Shown here piece after piece: positions 44,207 through 55,699 of a stretch of DNA of 64,000 bases. Position numbers and translations under genes: made by a program. Within the stretch, counting starts at the first letter, position 1. Each line of letters opens with the position of its first letter. Below the pieces are notes generated by a model. The model ran no database searches. It was given only the letters and a program-made list of their open reading frames with translations, and had not been told where the DNA came from. The DNA comes from Catonia carolina (taxonomy: Eukaryota; Arthropoda; Insecta; Hemiptera; Achilidae). The stretch is taken from contig JAQMRL010000003.1 in assembly GCA_035578175.1 (NCBI GenBank), forward strand, positions 88,824,469 through 88,888,468. Direction: 5' to 3'.

Positions 44207-44958
44207 ACTTATGTTTTTACATAAGATCCGCCTATTGTCACCGCCGAGTTAACGATACAGCCGAATATTACAGAATAACGTCTACTGAAATGCTATACGT
44301 TCCAGAATTAAAACACCTACCAAAAACATTTTAAAATTGTTAGAGATCTTCCGGGTTCGCAATGGTTATGGTATTATTTTATGTAACAGCAGTATATTTA
44401 CAGTTTTTTTACAGTATGAAATAAAAAAAACTATGTGAAGGAAGCATGAAAATAGATTGGGTTGTCAAATACAAGCTTGCTCAAACTTAACAAATTATTT
44501 TGTCGAGTATCATGCAAACACTACAATACGAACGTAACACATTGTTATTTTGTCACTGTATATTAAGGTTAATTCTAATAAGGACGTCAATGCCGTTTTT
44601 TTGTCAAAAATCGTCAGTAGAATCGCCGGCATTGTCAAAATGAATTTTAGAACGTACTTGATCTATACCTTGTTAGAGCAACGTACAAATTGTGCCGTTT
44701 TGACGACAAACCGTCACATTAAAAACGGTTAACGATATGAACAATTATTTTTGGGCGATATTTTTCAACATTTCTCCGCGTTGATTCGTAGTTGGTTTCA
44801 TAATTTTATTTTATGATGGGAAAATATAGTATTGCCTATAACAGGGAGTTAAACTTTAAATATTTTTTTAAAATTACATTTGCTACTTCTACGGCTACAT
44901 TTATAGTTCTGTTTTTTTCACTAGAGAATTTAAATTTAGTTTAAATCATATTAAGTAC

Positions 44959-45230
44959 AGAACAGGTACTGGTGAACGAAAAACTGTTATGAGCTTCTTC
45001 CAACGACAGTCGATTATTATACAGTTAGACCTTGCAGTGAATATTAAAAGCGCATTTGCAAGATGCAATCTGAAAGATTTTTAAAAGGCCTCCTATGCTC
45101 ATGAATACACTTTTCTACTGAGTGATACGGTTATTAACCATAAAATGTAACCCAATTTTTTTTTCTGATTATTTCAGATAACATGTAAATGTTTGAACTA
45201 ACTTCTAGCCTAATGATCTAAAAACCCAAT
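44959..45230 (+). repeat. Ancient SINE1 copy in unit 3
   Basis: Same degenerate landmarks and position as in units 1 and 2, so the insertion predates the amplification. Confidence 0.7.
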
Positions 45231-45394
45231 ATAATTGTGCCGAAAATTTCACATCTGATTATTTACCTAATTTTAAGTTAATTGATAGACTGGATTTAAA
45301 AAATGAATATTATCATCGCCATTATGAAAGAACGTACAAATTTATTCTTACTATTTTTTATTTATTTCCATTATATTGGAAACATTAGAAATTT

Positions 45395-45720
45395 ATTTTC
45401 TGAGTCGTGTACAGTTTCTCGATTGCTGTTTCTCACATATCAGATGTCACTTTCCTCTAACTCTATGACGCCAATACTCCTCTGCCAGCTCTTTCTGTCC
45501 ATTTACTTAATAGCATCATCAAACCACCTCTGGCTGGACACCTTTTACCTTGTTTCTTCTATGTAACCCATCTGAAGACTCTTATAAAGCCATTTTCCCT
45601 CCACCATTCTTCGTAGGTGTCCACATTACTGTAACCTTTCTGCTCGATATTCTTCACAACAGTTTCAGTATCATCAGTCATTTCCAGCTTTGTTTACGCA
45701 GTACTATCTCATTCCCAAAA
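45395..45720 (-). pseudogene. LINE ORF2 C-terminal remnant
   Basis: On the minus strand, from about 45600 downward: GKWLYKSLQMGYIEETR, a stop, then QRWFDDAIK, a stop, and DRKSWQRSIGVIELEESDI. This is the LINE end pattern with R-W-x-D-D-x-x-x and D-R-x-x-W-R. Multiple stops. It starts about 45 bp right of the tandem array. Confidence 0.6.
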
Positions 45721-45789
45721 TTCTTCATTTTTTCCCAAAATTCGATATGCATTATTATTCTTTAAAATCATCCTATTTAAATCATTATT

Positions 45790-46740
45790 TCGTAAGTGAG
45801 TCCAGCCTTGAAACTCGAAAATTTCTCTTCAGAAGTATTTTAATTATCCATAATGTTTGTACATTGAAATATGATCACTTTAAGAACGATAATCAATTCT
45901 ATTACTTAATGAAATAAGGATGATAATGATACATAATTTTATGTGTGAATACTGGATTAACCAAAAATTATGAATGTTTGTTTTACATTTAAATATTAAC
46001 TTTTAAAATTAACTTTGTAGTGTGATGTGTAATGTATGAATACACATTTCTTTTATTTAATATTATCGAAAGGTAAGTCCGATATTGCTGGAAGAGAAAA
46101 CGGCTCATTAACAACAATTACATAAATATTATATTGTATTATTAAGTTTGTAATAAAAACTTAATTAAAGAAAAACTAATAAACATTGATAACAGTTTAC
46201 AATATTACTGATTCAAGATTTTTCATGGATCTGTTTACATAAAATTAACTGTACAATTACCTGAATAATATTCTAAGGACATCCGTAGAATATGATTGTT
46301 TTGTACTCTGTCTGATAGCATGAGACTGATTTTTCCATTTTATACAAAATTAGACGTTGTTATGTTTATAAGTCATTACTCTTTTCTCACGAATTAATCG
46401 TCCTTTTATTACTTCACAATAACAATGCACCATTTATATAAAAGTTTAATAGTCTATGTGTATTTTTTTTTATTTATGTATTTTATAATAAATACTTTGA
46501 AGAAACATAATAGATAGATTCTCAGTTCAATAACGTTAACACATTACTGTTCAACTTGTATTAAAATTTATATATTATTAATAAAATACTGTCCAATGTT
46601 TTTATAGTTTTCTTTTACACTTTTTGTAATTACATATTTTATACTATTTTCTACAACGAAATATATTAAACGAATCCTTAGTTCAGAAGCAAAGCACATT
46701 ATTGTTCAATTTGTTATTAATTATACTTTAACGAACTAGA
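45790..46740. other. AT-rich sequence, no gene seen
   Basis: Nothing recognised. Confidence 0.5.
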
Positions 46741-46741
46741 G

Positions 46742-46952
46742 ACTGCAGATGAAGGCGGAGCATAGTGACTTAGATCACAGCACAGAACCAATTGACTCTC
46801 GTTAATTGTATCCTGCGTTGCCACGTTGTGGTCCCGCTGTGAATGCCAGCCTAACAAAAGTCAGCTGGAGTTTGGCGGAACAGAGTATGACTTAGCGAAG
46901 GGGCAACCTCACATCCGACCTTGGCTGTTATTGACTAAATCTCATCTGCAGT
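46742..46952. repeat. GC-richer segment with 11-bp inverted ends
   Basis: ACTGCAGATGA (46742-46752) and TCATCTGCAGT (46942-46952) are exact reverse complements around a ~190-bp GC-richer interior in otherwise AT-rich DNA. It could be a small MITE, but no target duplication is evident. Confidence 0.45.
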
Positions 46953-47179
46953 TTATTGGGGTATAGTCAGATTTATTCGTCTGTTCTCACTAACGTCCCG
47001 GTCCAGACTCCTCTCCTCACTGTTTAGTTGTAACCTTCAACTAATTGCGTCTCTTTTATTTTAAGCAGTCAAAAGGATTTCTAGCAAGTTCCATCCAATA
47101 AGAAATAGCGTCGTATCTCTGTCTCTTTATTGACACGTGTACTGAATATTCTAGAACCTTTGTTAATAACTTTTATCTT

Positions 47180-47290
47180 TGTTTACATAGTACCATCTGA
47201 TTCTTTCCCAAACTTCGTTAACGCATTACTACTTCCTTAAACTACGACCTCTCTAAAAAATTCTATTTACCCCTCCTATTTGTTTTACTA
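47180..47290 (-). repeat. Fragment related to 45690-45780
   Basis: CTTTGTTTACATAGTACCAT, TCCCAAACTTCGTTAACGCA and TTCCTTAAA match CTTTGTTTACGCAGTACTAT, TTTCCCAAAATTCGATATGC and TTCTTTAAA at 45690 on. Probably another piece of the same LINE or its flank. Confidence 0.5.
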
Positions 47291-47305
47291 GTGTTTTACT
47301 AGTGT

Positions 47306-47547
47306 AGTCATGTACAGACCCAGGCTGACCAATCCTGAGAGAGTATGGTTAATTGGACCCCAACCATCAAAGTACACCGGTAACCACTGTCTAGTATTAA
47401 AATTTGTTAACTACCTTTGTTACGTAAATTTGTTACGTAACTACCTTTACTAGGATTTGAACCAGGAACCTTCGTCTCAAAAAATCAGCTGTTAAACAGC
47501 TGAGACGTGGTGACGACTTTACACTCTAGACCAACTCCGTGGGTTTA
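47306..47547 (-). repeat. SINE2 copy
   Basis: Minus strand: CCACGGAGTTGGTCTAGAG head (A-box-like TGGTCTAGAG), GTCGTCACCACGTCTCAGCT, GGTTCAAATCC (exact B box), then GTTACCGGTGTACTTTGATG. An internal duplication around TTGTTACGTAA widens it slightly. Confidence 0.85.
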
Positions 47548-47630
47548 ACTGATAACATTTTAACAAAATTAATAATTTTAACACAAAATGCAGTACTTTT
47601 TGTTTGTATGCTACAACATAAATATGACGT

Positions 47631-47838
47631 GTAAATGAGGTGTAGTCTTGAACGGATTAAGGCCGACCATGCAAAATCTCAACTATCAAAGTACACCGGT
47701 AACCACTGTCCAGTATTCAAATCCGTAAAAAAGCAACCTTTACTAGGATTTGAATTAAGAAACTTCGTCTCCGAAAATCAGCTCTGTAACAATTGACTCA
47801 CCGTGATGACAATATCACTGGACTAACCCGGTGGGTTT
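47631..47838 (-). repeat. SINE2 copy, same orientation as its neighbour
   Basis: Minus strand: ACCCGGTTAGTCCAGTG-like head (reverse of CACTGGACTAACCCGGTGGG), a B-box region mutated to AATTCAAATCC, then GTTACCGGTGTACTTTGATA and a tail ending near AAGACTACACCTCATTTACA. It follows the previous copy by about 80 bp. Confidence 0.85.
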
Positions 47839-47849
47839 TAAGTATAAAA

Positions 47850-49630
47850 ATGTAAAAAGTGTTTAAAGTAGTATTGATAACCTGTTATCGTTATAACGGT
47901 TAAAATTATTATTAACTTAATATTGTTTAAAATTCTAACAATGTGATTGGCTCATGGAAATATTGAATGAAATAATAGTATATGTGTTACACGTACTGTA
48001 TCTAGTACTTTTAATGTTTCAATTTAATTAAAAATTAAATTACTATTGAGGATGTAAAAAGTAAATTATGTTAAGATTGGATGAATTTTATTTGTCAATA
48101 AATTTGATCTTCGTAAAATCAAATATCTAAGACCTCCGAACCGTAATTTTCACCCTGATCGCATACGTGGCTTTTGGCATTTTGCCCCGTGTCCCACAAA
48201 AGCCTCCCTTCTGTTCCAGCAGTTGTACATTCTGTAATAAATGCTTTCTAGTTATACCTAATATTCAATAAACAATTTGTTCTATAGCGTTTAATTAATT
48301 TCTATAATAGCTTTATTAATTGATTTACTATCTTGTTAATATGATATTTAGAATTTCGATTGTTTGTATAATGAATGTAAAATGGGCTTGATGTTTTTCA
48401 TAATTTGGAGCTGAAAATTTCTGTAATGAATGAACCTATTAAATTTAATAAATCAATACGTAAATATTTTAGTTTACCAAATATTACGTATCTACGTGCA
48501 AAATATTACACATAGAGTTAAAAACATTTTACGTACGGGTAATTTACCCACCGTAGCTTGCGTACGTGTTCAATGACAGAATCAAACGAGGCCTATAAGA
48601 ACCTCCATAAAACAAGAAATGAACTAAACAAATGGTTTTTTAAAATTTTGTTTGAAATTGCCAGTGGGATTTTTTCACATTCAATATAATTTACGAAATC
48701 ATAGTTTGAATGTACGTTCTGAATAAAAACTCTCCTATTTTTCTAAGTTTGGTAAATCATAGTAAATCTTAATAAAATCGCCTTTTTTTCACAGATCATT
48801 GTACATTTCATAACTTAAGTTTAATATTCATGGTTAAGTTACATTTTGTTCACAAACTGTAAACGGACAAAACCATTTTTGGGAGGTCGTTTTATATACA
48901 GGTACAAAAATAGTTTGTCTAAAATTTAAACAACCTAGGTCATTACGTACTGTGTAGGTCATTTCCAATTAATTAAAAGTTCCTTACCTATTTGATACAA
49001 AAAACCGGTACTATCAACATTCCCACAGAAAATTCGAAATACACTAAAACAAGCTAATCAGAACGACTAGCTCAGTTAATTTACCAGAGAACCCTTCAAG
49101 AAGGCAAAATATAGCTTGTAATAGAAATCTGTTATTCTTTTGAAAAATATGACTATAAACATTAATGCACAATTAATTATAAAGAAATATAGAAGCTCCA
49201 TCAGTAGGCTATGTTTTCTCATTTTTCATGTCTTTAAATTAAAGTTTGTTTCAATACAATAATTACAAATACCAGTTAATAAGATTCTTTGTGACTACTT
49301 TGTTTTAACTGTTTGACACATTGTAACAACATTAGATTACTTTCAGCTGTTCTGATTGGAATAAAAACCTGGTAACTTCAGCTTAAGAGGTTTTCTCAAT
49401 ATTGATTGAGTCAATGAAGCTCCATACAATTATTGAAAATTTATTTTTATTAGTCTTTGAAGTTGTGTAATTGTGGTTTGATACCTATATGAAAAATACA
49501 AAAAGTTTTAAGTAGGCAATTCATTGATACTGTGATTCAGTCCACTTGAAGTAGAACGAATAGGGTTGTCTACCCTTAAATCTAAAATTTTGCTCTTAAA
49601 ACTTTTATCGATCAATACTGAACCTTCGTT
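47850..49630. other. AT-rich sequence, no gene seen
   Basis: A GC-richer patch at 48130-48230 (TTGCCCCGTGTCCCACAAAA) has no recognisable content. Nothing else was seen. Confidence 0.45.
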
Positions 49631-49645
49631 GCAAAATTTTAATTT

Positions 49646-50033
49646 GTTGCTTAGGTCATCAGCCGAAAGGCTAGTTTGAACCTTTAGAGGTTTTACTAAG
49701 TAAAACAAGGAGTGAGGTGGTTTACCATGCCTTCCTCACTGAATGGAAAAGTACACTTATCAGCATGCCGGGCCCTCTAAAAAGCACCTATTTTCCACTC
49801 TGCAAATGACACCTTCCATTTCATTCACCACAGGGTCTGGCTGTATAATGAAATCCATTACTTCCAGAGGGGATAACTCTGATTAGTGTCTTTTACACCT
49901 CTACCTCTTTTGTTCCTAAATGATTCAGTCATTTAATTGGCTGACTATGTGATAAGAAACAGAACTATTTAATTTAGCCCTGCAACGAACAGATTGAGTG
50001 TAAATAATTTGACACTCCACATGTCTGTTATGG
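49646..50033 (-). repeat. SINE1, copy 5, with 15-bp target-site duplication
   Basis: Flanked by GCAAAATTTTAATTT on both sides (49631-49645 and 50034-50048), an exact 15-bp duplication. Minus-strand orientation from CCATAACAGACATGTGGAGT to GCTGATGACCTAAGCAAC. It has few differences from the 63.4-kb copy, so it is a young insertion. Confidence 0.95.
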
Positions 50034-50049
50034 GCAAAATTTTAATTTA

Positions 50050-51280
50050 TAAAATCCTTTCGAGACCAATATAAACTTACGGTGTCAAGCTTTTTGGAGA
50101 AGTGGCAGAGAGTAACTTAAATTTGATCCAGACTTTTCAGTTAAACTTCTTAACCCTTTCTTCTGGCGCTTCTTTTTATGTAAGCAATAAAACCCTCCAC
50201 GATAATTTCAAAATTCCGACAGTAAATGAATTAACCGCGTCCTTCTATAGTAAATTTTGCAAACTACTAGACAATTAACTATCTTTACCAACTCGGGCGT
50301 GACCTAGGTATAAGGAACTTCCCATTTGTATTAGTATTAGTATTGGTATTATATTATTTTGTACGACGTCTAAAGCAAAATTGGAGAAGAGACCTATTGG
50401 TCTGAATAACCGAAAACATCCATAATTTTAAACAAAGAATGAACCACTGGGTAACCCTTCTCATGAAAGTAAAATTTCCCACCGTCCGTAAAATTAAATA
50501 TCATATACGGAAATTGTGCAGCTCATTGTAGAGTACCGTAATAAAAAGTAAAACCAAAAAATGAATTTTTATTCTATAGAATGATGCAGAAAATGTTATG
50601 TTGTTATTTTTAGCTGGTTCTATATATACTAGGAGAGATTTTCTAATTATACTTTCAGAAGAAATTTGTCAACACTTAGTTAATTTCTATCTTACTCTGT
50701 GCTAGACTTTGATGTATGAGCATCATATACGATGATTTCTGAGTATTTGCCATCCATTTTTTAGAAACAGAATAGTATTTGTAATTTAAATAAATGAAAT
50801 ATCGTATTACCGATTTATAATGACGAGATATCATAATAAAGTTAGTAAAGAACAAAGTTCAAGAAATAATGATTTCTTTGAAATATATTTTATAAGTTAG
50901 TGTATAGTCTTGAAAGTTGTAAGGGTAATTTCTACTTTTAAACTTTAATAAAGTTTATATAGTCTTCCTCTGAACAAAGTTTAGTTAAAGGGAAAATATC
51001 ATCGTCTCTTTTGAGCTTAGATTATTCTTCTGAAATACAGCACTGTATTAAGTATTTAGAATATTTTTATACTGAATTCTTTCACAATAAAATATATCGG
51101 TGGAAGTAAAAATAAGTTCAGAATAACTTTATTTTTCTAAAATATATAAAATTGGATAAAATTTAAATTTGATATACAGATACACAGGAATCATTACATA
51201 AGTTTAAATTTGTAGAAAAGCATCTGGTTAAATTAAGAAAGGAAGTAGTGATTGCCCTCTAAAAGAAAGTACCCACTTAA
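50050..51280. other. AT-rich sequence, no gene seen
   Basis: Nothing recognised. Confidence 0.5.
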
Positions 51281-51285
51281 AAATA

Positions 51286-51713
51286 CGAGGTGTGGCTATT
51301 AAATAACGATACTGACGTTGTAAAAAAAATATTTGTTATACATAATCACTTATTGTCACCTTCAATATACACTCCTTTCCTATCCCTACAACGCTCCATG
51401 CAAATTTTCCGTTGTTGGAAACAGTGCTGGAATTCATCTTTTGTCAGCTCCTTCAGAACACGTGCCGCTTTCTCTTTCACAGCTTCCACAGACTCAAATA
51501 TTGTCTCTTTCAACGCAGATTTCACCGTAGGAAACAGGTAGAAGTCACATGGAGTAAGATCTGGTGAATAAGTTGGATGATCTAACACTGAGATGCTGTA
51601 CTTGGCTAGGAATCTCTTGACAGATAACGCGGAATGAGCTGGCGCATTGTTTTGGTGAAGAACCCATGATTTGTCCTTCCACATTTCGGGTCGTATTTTC
51701 CATACTCTTTGAC
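51286..51713 (-). mobile_element. mariner remnant 1 (3' part with terminal repeat)
   Basis: The terminus CGAGGTGTGGCTATTAAATA starts at 51286 right after TA, as expected for mariner. The transposase C-terminus follows in minus orientation. The 5' two thirds are missing: similarity ends near 51713. The same terminus appears at 63946. Confidence 0.85.
51346..51684 (-). pseudogene. mariner transposase C-terminal fragment
   Basis: A 112-residue frame reads KDKSWVLHQNNAPAHSALS ... HPTYSPDLTPCDFYLFP ... FQHCFQQRKICMERCRDRKG, ending near VYIEGDNK. This is the mariner catalytic core: HQDNAPAH, then YSPDLxPCDFxLFP. Exactly 34 residues separate the two catalytic positions (D34D). The first is mutated: HQNNAPAH has Asn in place of Asp, so even a complete protein would be dead. 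The N-terminal HTH part and first DDE aspartate are absent. Confidence 0.9.
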
Positions 51714-51814
51714 GTTGTTAAGAAAGTACTTTTACTAGGTTTCTGAAGGTTAAATAATTAATCAATATTACTACCTTGAGTTACTTTCTAAACTACGTCA
51801 GAGAGTAAGGAAAA

Positions 51815-52150
51815 AACGCCCCGAAATGTAAAAGGACAAATTATGGGTTCTCCACCAAGACAATGCGCCAGCTCATTCCGCGTTCAAGAGGTTCCTAGCC
51901 AAGTACTGCAACTCAGTGTTAGAACATCCACCTTATTCACCAGATCTTGGACCATGTGACTTTTCTACCTGCTCCCTAAGGTGAAATCTGCATTAAACGA
52001 GACAATATTTGAGTCTGTGGAAGCTGTAAAAGAGAAAGCAGCACGTGTCCTGAAGAAGCTGACAGAAGATGACTTCCAGCACTGTTCCTAACAATGAAAA
52101 ATTTGCATGGAGCGTTGTAGGGATAGAGAAGGAGTGTATATTGAATATAT
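51815..52150 (+). pseudogene. mariner transposase remnant 2, opposite orientation
   Basis: Plus-strand reading gives WVLHQDNAPAHSAFKRFLAK, then HPPYSPDLGPCDF, a frame change, KVKSALNETIFESVEAVKEK, and after a stop KICMERCRDREGVYIEY. It is the same transposase segment as in remnant 1, facing the other way about 100 bp apart. Here the HQDNAPAH aspartate is kept, but a frameshift after PCDF and a stop near FQHC break it. No terminus is visible: similarity ends at about 52150. Confidence 0.85.
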
Positions 52151-52169
52151 TGGGTTATAGTGGCATTCT

Positions 52170-52565
52170 AAGGGAAGGCCTTCTAGAAACCTGCCATAAT
52201 TTTCTAGCATTCCTTTTCTCTTATTTAGTGCTCTAATGTAAGATGGGTACGTAGGTAGTGGGGTAAGAGTTAATGTACTTGTACGCGATTTCCATGCAGC
52301 TTGTTGTATCACACCGACAAAATTTTTGACACCAGATTTTATTTCATCAGCATTTTTCAACGGGACACTAAGATATACGTTACTATTTACTTCGTAACGA
52401 AAATTGTGCCAGTCGACTATACCTCGAATCAAGGATGTTGGTGTTAATCACTGAGGGTCAATAGAATGGAAGAATGATCGGATGAAAGTTCTGGAATCGT
52501 TTTTATATTAAAAAATAGATTGAGGTTTTTGGTTACAAAGAAGTCTAGAAGGTCAGGTTATCTGC
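52170..52565 (-). pseudogene. Jockey-like LINE fragment: end of endonuclease plus linker
   Basis: Minus strand from 52560: PDLLDFFVTKNLNLFF, then PELSSDHSSILLTLSD. This is the C-terminal end of an AP-type LINE endonuclease, with the SDH catalytic motif. A stop and a short gap follow, then NVYLSVPLKNADEIKSGVKN, FVGVIQQAAWKSRTSTLT and PSYIRALNKRKGMLENY. That is the linker before the RT in Jockey proteins (I-Q-x-A-A-W-x-S-T ... Y-P-x-x-I-x-x-L-I-x-x-K-R). The RT itself is absent, an unusual piece to survive because LINEs normally keep their 3' ends. It is joined directly to mariner remnant 2. Confidence 0.75.
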
Positions 52566-52569
52566 GAGC

Positions 52570-54265
52570 AAAAGCAAGCCAAAAAAAGAGATTATAAAAA
52601 TTGTGTCATCAATAATTGTATCAAGAACGAACCAATTTAGTTTTGTAATTCATATTTTGTCTATATTTAAATTTAAATTTTCATTTTATTAAAATCATTT
52701 TTATTCCTTTCAGACTCTTTGTTTCAAATTTTTGACTCTACATATTTTATTTTTCAATATTTATGTAACCAATAATTGCCCGTTACAAGCAATAGTTTGT
52801 ATATTTATTTATTTTAATTTAAATCTGTTGAGAAGTTAAATCTGTCCTTAGAAGTTCTTGATTTGAAGTAAGAAATGAAGGAAATAGTGGGAGTTGCGCA
52901 GATAGATTCAGTATGTGCTAACACTTATTTATTCAAAACAAGTCGCGTGGTACGGTCAGAATATTACGTATAGTTGATGATAGCAGCTTACACTGCATAT
53001 CCGTTGGGGGTTAATCTATAGTTTTCTCTAATAAATTTTATTTTTGATTTATTTTACTCTTACCTAAACCTTTCCCCATACTAAACCAATTCGCTTACAA
53101 CGCTGTTCATTTTTCTGTGCACAAACTGCAAAAGCAAGCAGTGATCTTAAGCTATACCACCTTGAACTTAGTTAAAAGTAATTTTCAAAATTCGTTCTCA
53201 TAAAAAGCATGTTATATATAATTTTTGAGAAATAGAAGTGCTGAAATGAAATTGGCAATGTTGTAACGTATTATGTAATTGTGACGAGAGTATTTCTTGT
53301 AAGGTTAAAAAATATATATTGATAATTTTAAAAAATCTTTTCTAATAACTTTACGGTTTTTGGATCATTTCAAGTCGGTTGGCTTATGATAATAACATTT
53401 TAAATAGTTATATTTTACCAGTCGAGTTGTGGTTTGTTATAATGTAACCACGGTCAAAAAGTATATCCTTGTTCAAAATTATCACAAATCAAAATTCCAG
53501 TGAAACATCAATCAAATCGGATGATTAAATCTTGCCTATAGTTTCAAAAAAATACACAAAAAAGTTATTACTACTAAAAAATAATTTTAAAAAACTGGAA
53601 GTTATTTATTTAGTTTTACAGATTTATTTAGTTTAGTTTAGATTTATTTATTTATTTAGTGTTACAAAAATACAAAAAAATCATGCCCTATAAGTCTACC
53701 ACTCCACCTCTCTAGATAATGTGCAAAAATTAAGAATTTTTAGTAAAACTCACATTATAAAATATTACATCATTTCCGGAATTCTCTAATACTCAAAAAC
53801 GAGGATATTAAGAATAATTTATCTAAAACTTTTTCAAACCTTTTCAAAATGAAAAGGAAAATTATGAATTTCTTATACAATGTTAGAGAGTTAGAGATTC
53901 AAGAAATTAATATGTTTATAGAACTCTTGTAAGTGTCATTACAAAATAAGTGCTACCACCAGTGGATGACTACATTGTTATATAGGAGGGGGATAATATC
54001 GCTAAAGAAAAACTTTTCGTTAATTTTAAATTGCCGAACTAGTTGCAGTAAATCTTAAGCAAAATAAAAAAAATACCGTCTGAAACGCATGAATTTTCTT
54101 AATGCTATAAAATATTTAAAAACCCTACAAAAATATCGATGACAGTATATTGAGTTCAATAAAAACGAACCTTTAAAAAATTATAAATCTTAACTAATTA
54201 ATAAATCGATTAGATATACAAAAGTCAATCTGTTACACTTTCCAATCTAGCAAGGAAAGAAAAGT
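52570..54265. other. AT-rich sequence, no gene seen
   Basis: A TTTATTTAGTTTTAC-type local duplication occurs around 53600-53660. Nothing else was recognised. Confidence 0.45.
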
Positions 54266-54269
54266 TAAA

Positions 54270-54345
54270 CCAACTCTTTTTCGTTTCACTCAGTTAAACC
54301 TCTAGAGGATTAAACCAGCCTCTTGGCTCTCTACCCACACAACAA
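54270..54345 (+). repeat. SINE1 3'-end fragment
   Basis: CTCAGTTAAACCTCTAGAGG, ATTAAACCAGCCTCTTGGCT and CCACACAACAA follow the SINE1 tail (AGTAAAACCTCTAAAGG, TTCAAACCAGCCTTTCGGCT, CTAAACAACAA). Confidence 0.7.
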
Positions 54346-54349
54346 ATGT

Positions 54350-55190
54350 TATTGGCTAACCAGACAAAATTGCTTGAATAATTACTAGGCGTAGTCGAAA
54401 ATAAAAATAATTTTTCTACATAATTTTCCAATATTTTACAAAACAAAAACAGTGGTTTTCATACACGTATTAATTTTAAAATTTATTGATTATATTTATT
54501 AATAACGTATTTAAAGTACACATTTTCTATAAAAGTTACAACATGTGGTAGTATTTCGTATTTATGACACAGCTGAATATAACATAATGAAATTGGTACA
54601 GGCAAAACTTATCGCACATCCTCACCAACAACATTGTACTATCACATCCACCCACGTATACGATCAGAGTAACATTTATGTCATTCGTGCATTCGGTAAA
54701 TAAACGCCCTAAACTTTTCTTGACAGTAACTGTCATACATAGCAAAATATGTACGATGTATGTTATTTGCTTTCATTTCAATCCATTGTAGCTGTTTACC
54801 AGATAATCTAAATTTGTCTTTAACGAAACATTTTATGTAACATAAATTATTGTAACATTAATATTTAATAGTCTTTTCTGGTTGGCTAGAAATAGTTAAG
54901 GTAACATAAAGGGTATTGTTATGTGACTAGCATTGCTACCTGGGAAGGGTAGAGTGGTGGTGTATCATTTACGATAATCGGCTTTTATTATCATATCTTG
55001 TAACCTTTTGTGATTAAGTTTTATACAATTTCTAGGGGTTTTTATCTTTGTACACCCTTGTATGATTTATTTACAAAATTTCTCAGAATCCCTTTATTTA
55101 GTTATTTCTAGTACAATCTATCGTTTTATGAATTCGGAAGAAAGCCTTTGTAGTTTATACATTTTTTATTACCTCGTCTTTATATTCCTT
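54350..55190. other. AT-rich sequence, no gene seen
   Basis: The frame at 54536-54745 (minus) has no recognisable domain. Confidence 0.45.
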
Positions 55191-55208
55191 TCTAGAAGGC
55201 TAAAAGGG

Positions 55209-55239
55209 TATAAAAGAGTTTTCCTTCTGTCGGTCAGTT
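55209..55239 (+). promoter_or_regulatory. TATA box plus arthropod initiator
   Basis: TATAAAA at 55209-55215 is followed by TCAGTT at 55234-55239, whose A would be +1 at 55236. The TATA T is at -27, near the usual distance. A second ATCAGTTCAAG lies at 55251. A TTTCTAGAAGG sequence upstream resembles a heat-shock-element half pair. Downstream the longest frame is 55470-55685 (71 codons, no recognisable domain). Either a host promoter or that of an unrecognised retroelement. Confidence 0.35.
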
Positions 55240-55699
55240 AGTTGAATTCAATCAGTTCAAGTTTCCATACGGTCACGAACGAGTGCTATTAGACAGTGTT
55301 AAACCAGCTTTTACAGTAGATCAAAACATGCTGTTCTACCGATAGAGAAAGAAGTTAGGACACTTTTTACACTTTCTCTGTCAGTAAACTTTGATCAGGG
55401 GATAATAATTCGAACTTCAGCTAAGAGTTAAAATATTCTGGACTTCTTTATGGCATTTACGTTGGATTTATGTATTGTAATATGGATTCATGTATGAAAG
55501 TAATTTCTACTGTTATAGGGCTGTGTATATATAAGAGCTTCTCTCACAAATATTTGACGGATATCAAGTGCACAGAGTTCTTGAACAGCTGCTCCGATGG
55601 ATACCTTTCATGGAATAACTTGCTTTTGATAATAATATTACATGGAATAATATTATTCAAAATTCAGAGAAGTAACATTCAATAACTTCCGACTTTCTG

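Larger units (their letters stand above)
39743..45350 (+). repeat. Array of exactly three 1.87-kb tandem units
   Basis: Units start at ATTGTT-AAAAATATAATC at 39743, 41613 and 43484. A fourth would start at 45351, but the similarity stops there. Unit lengths are 1870, 1871 and 1867 bp. The copies are nearly identical by eye (a few percent differences) along their whole length. The array begins and ends in the same phase, so it holds whole units only. Shared and private differences are distributed as a mosaic among the three units, which suggests exchange between them. It abuts a truncated F3 on the left and a LINE remnant on the right. Confidence 0.9.
43484..45350 (+). repeat. Tandem unit 3
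   Basis: Same order as units 1 and 2. It shares some variants with unit 1 (GACTTGCGTGTGACGTC) and others with unit 2 (CTTATGTTTTTACATAAG, CTGATTGGTCCGG). The short frame at 44550-44732 starts at TTG. The unit ends at CAAATTTATTCTTA, exactly where the next would begin. Confidence 0.85.

Noticed and set aside
39743..45350. CRISPR array or rDNA-type cluster
   Set aside because: Units are 1.87 kb with no short repeat/spacer pattern and no rRNA or histone sequence that I recognise.
52088..52432. 114-codon minus-strand frame
   Set aside because: Its first ~80 residues are Jockey linker and its last part is antisense to mariner remnant 2. It is a chance fusion of two dead elements, not a chimeric gene.
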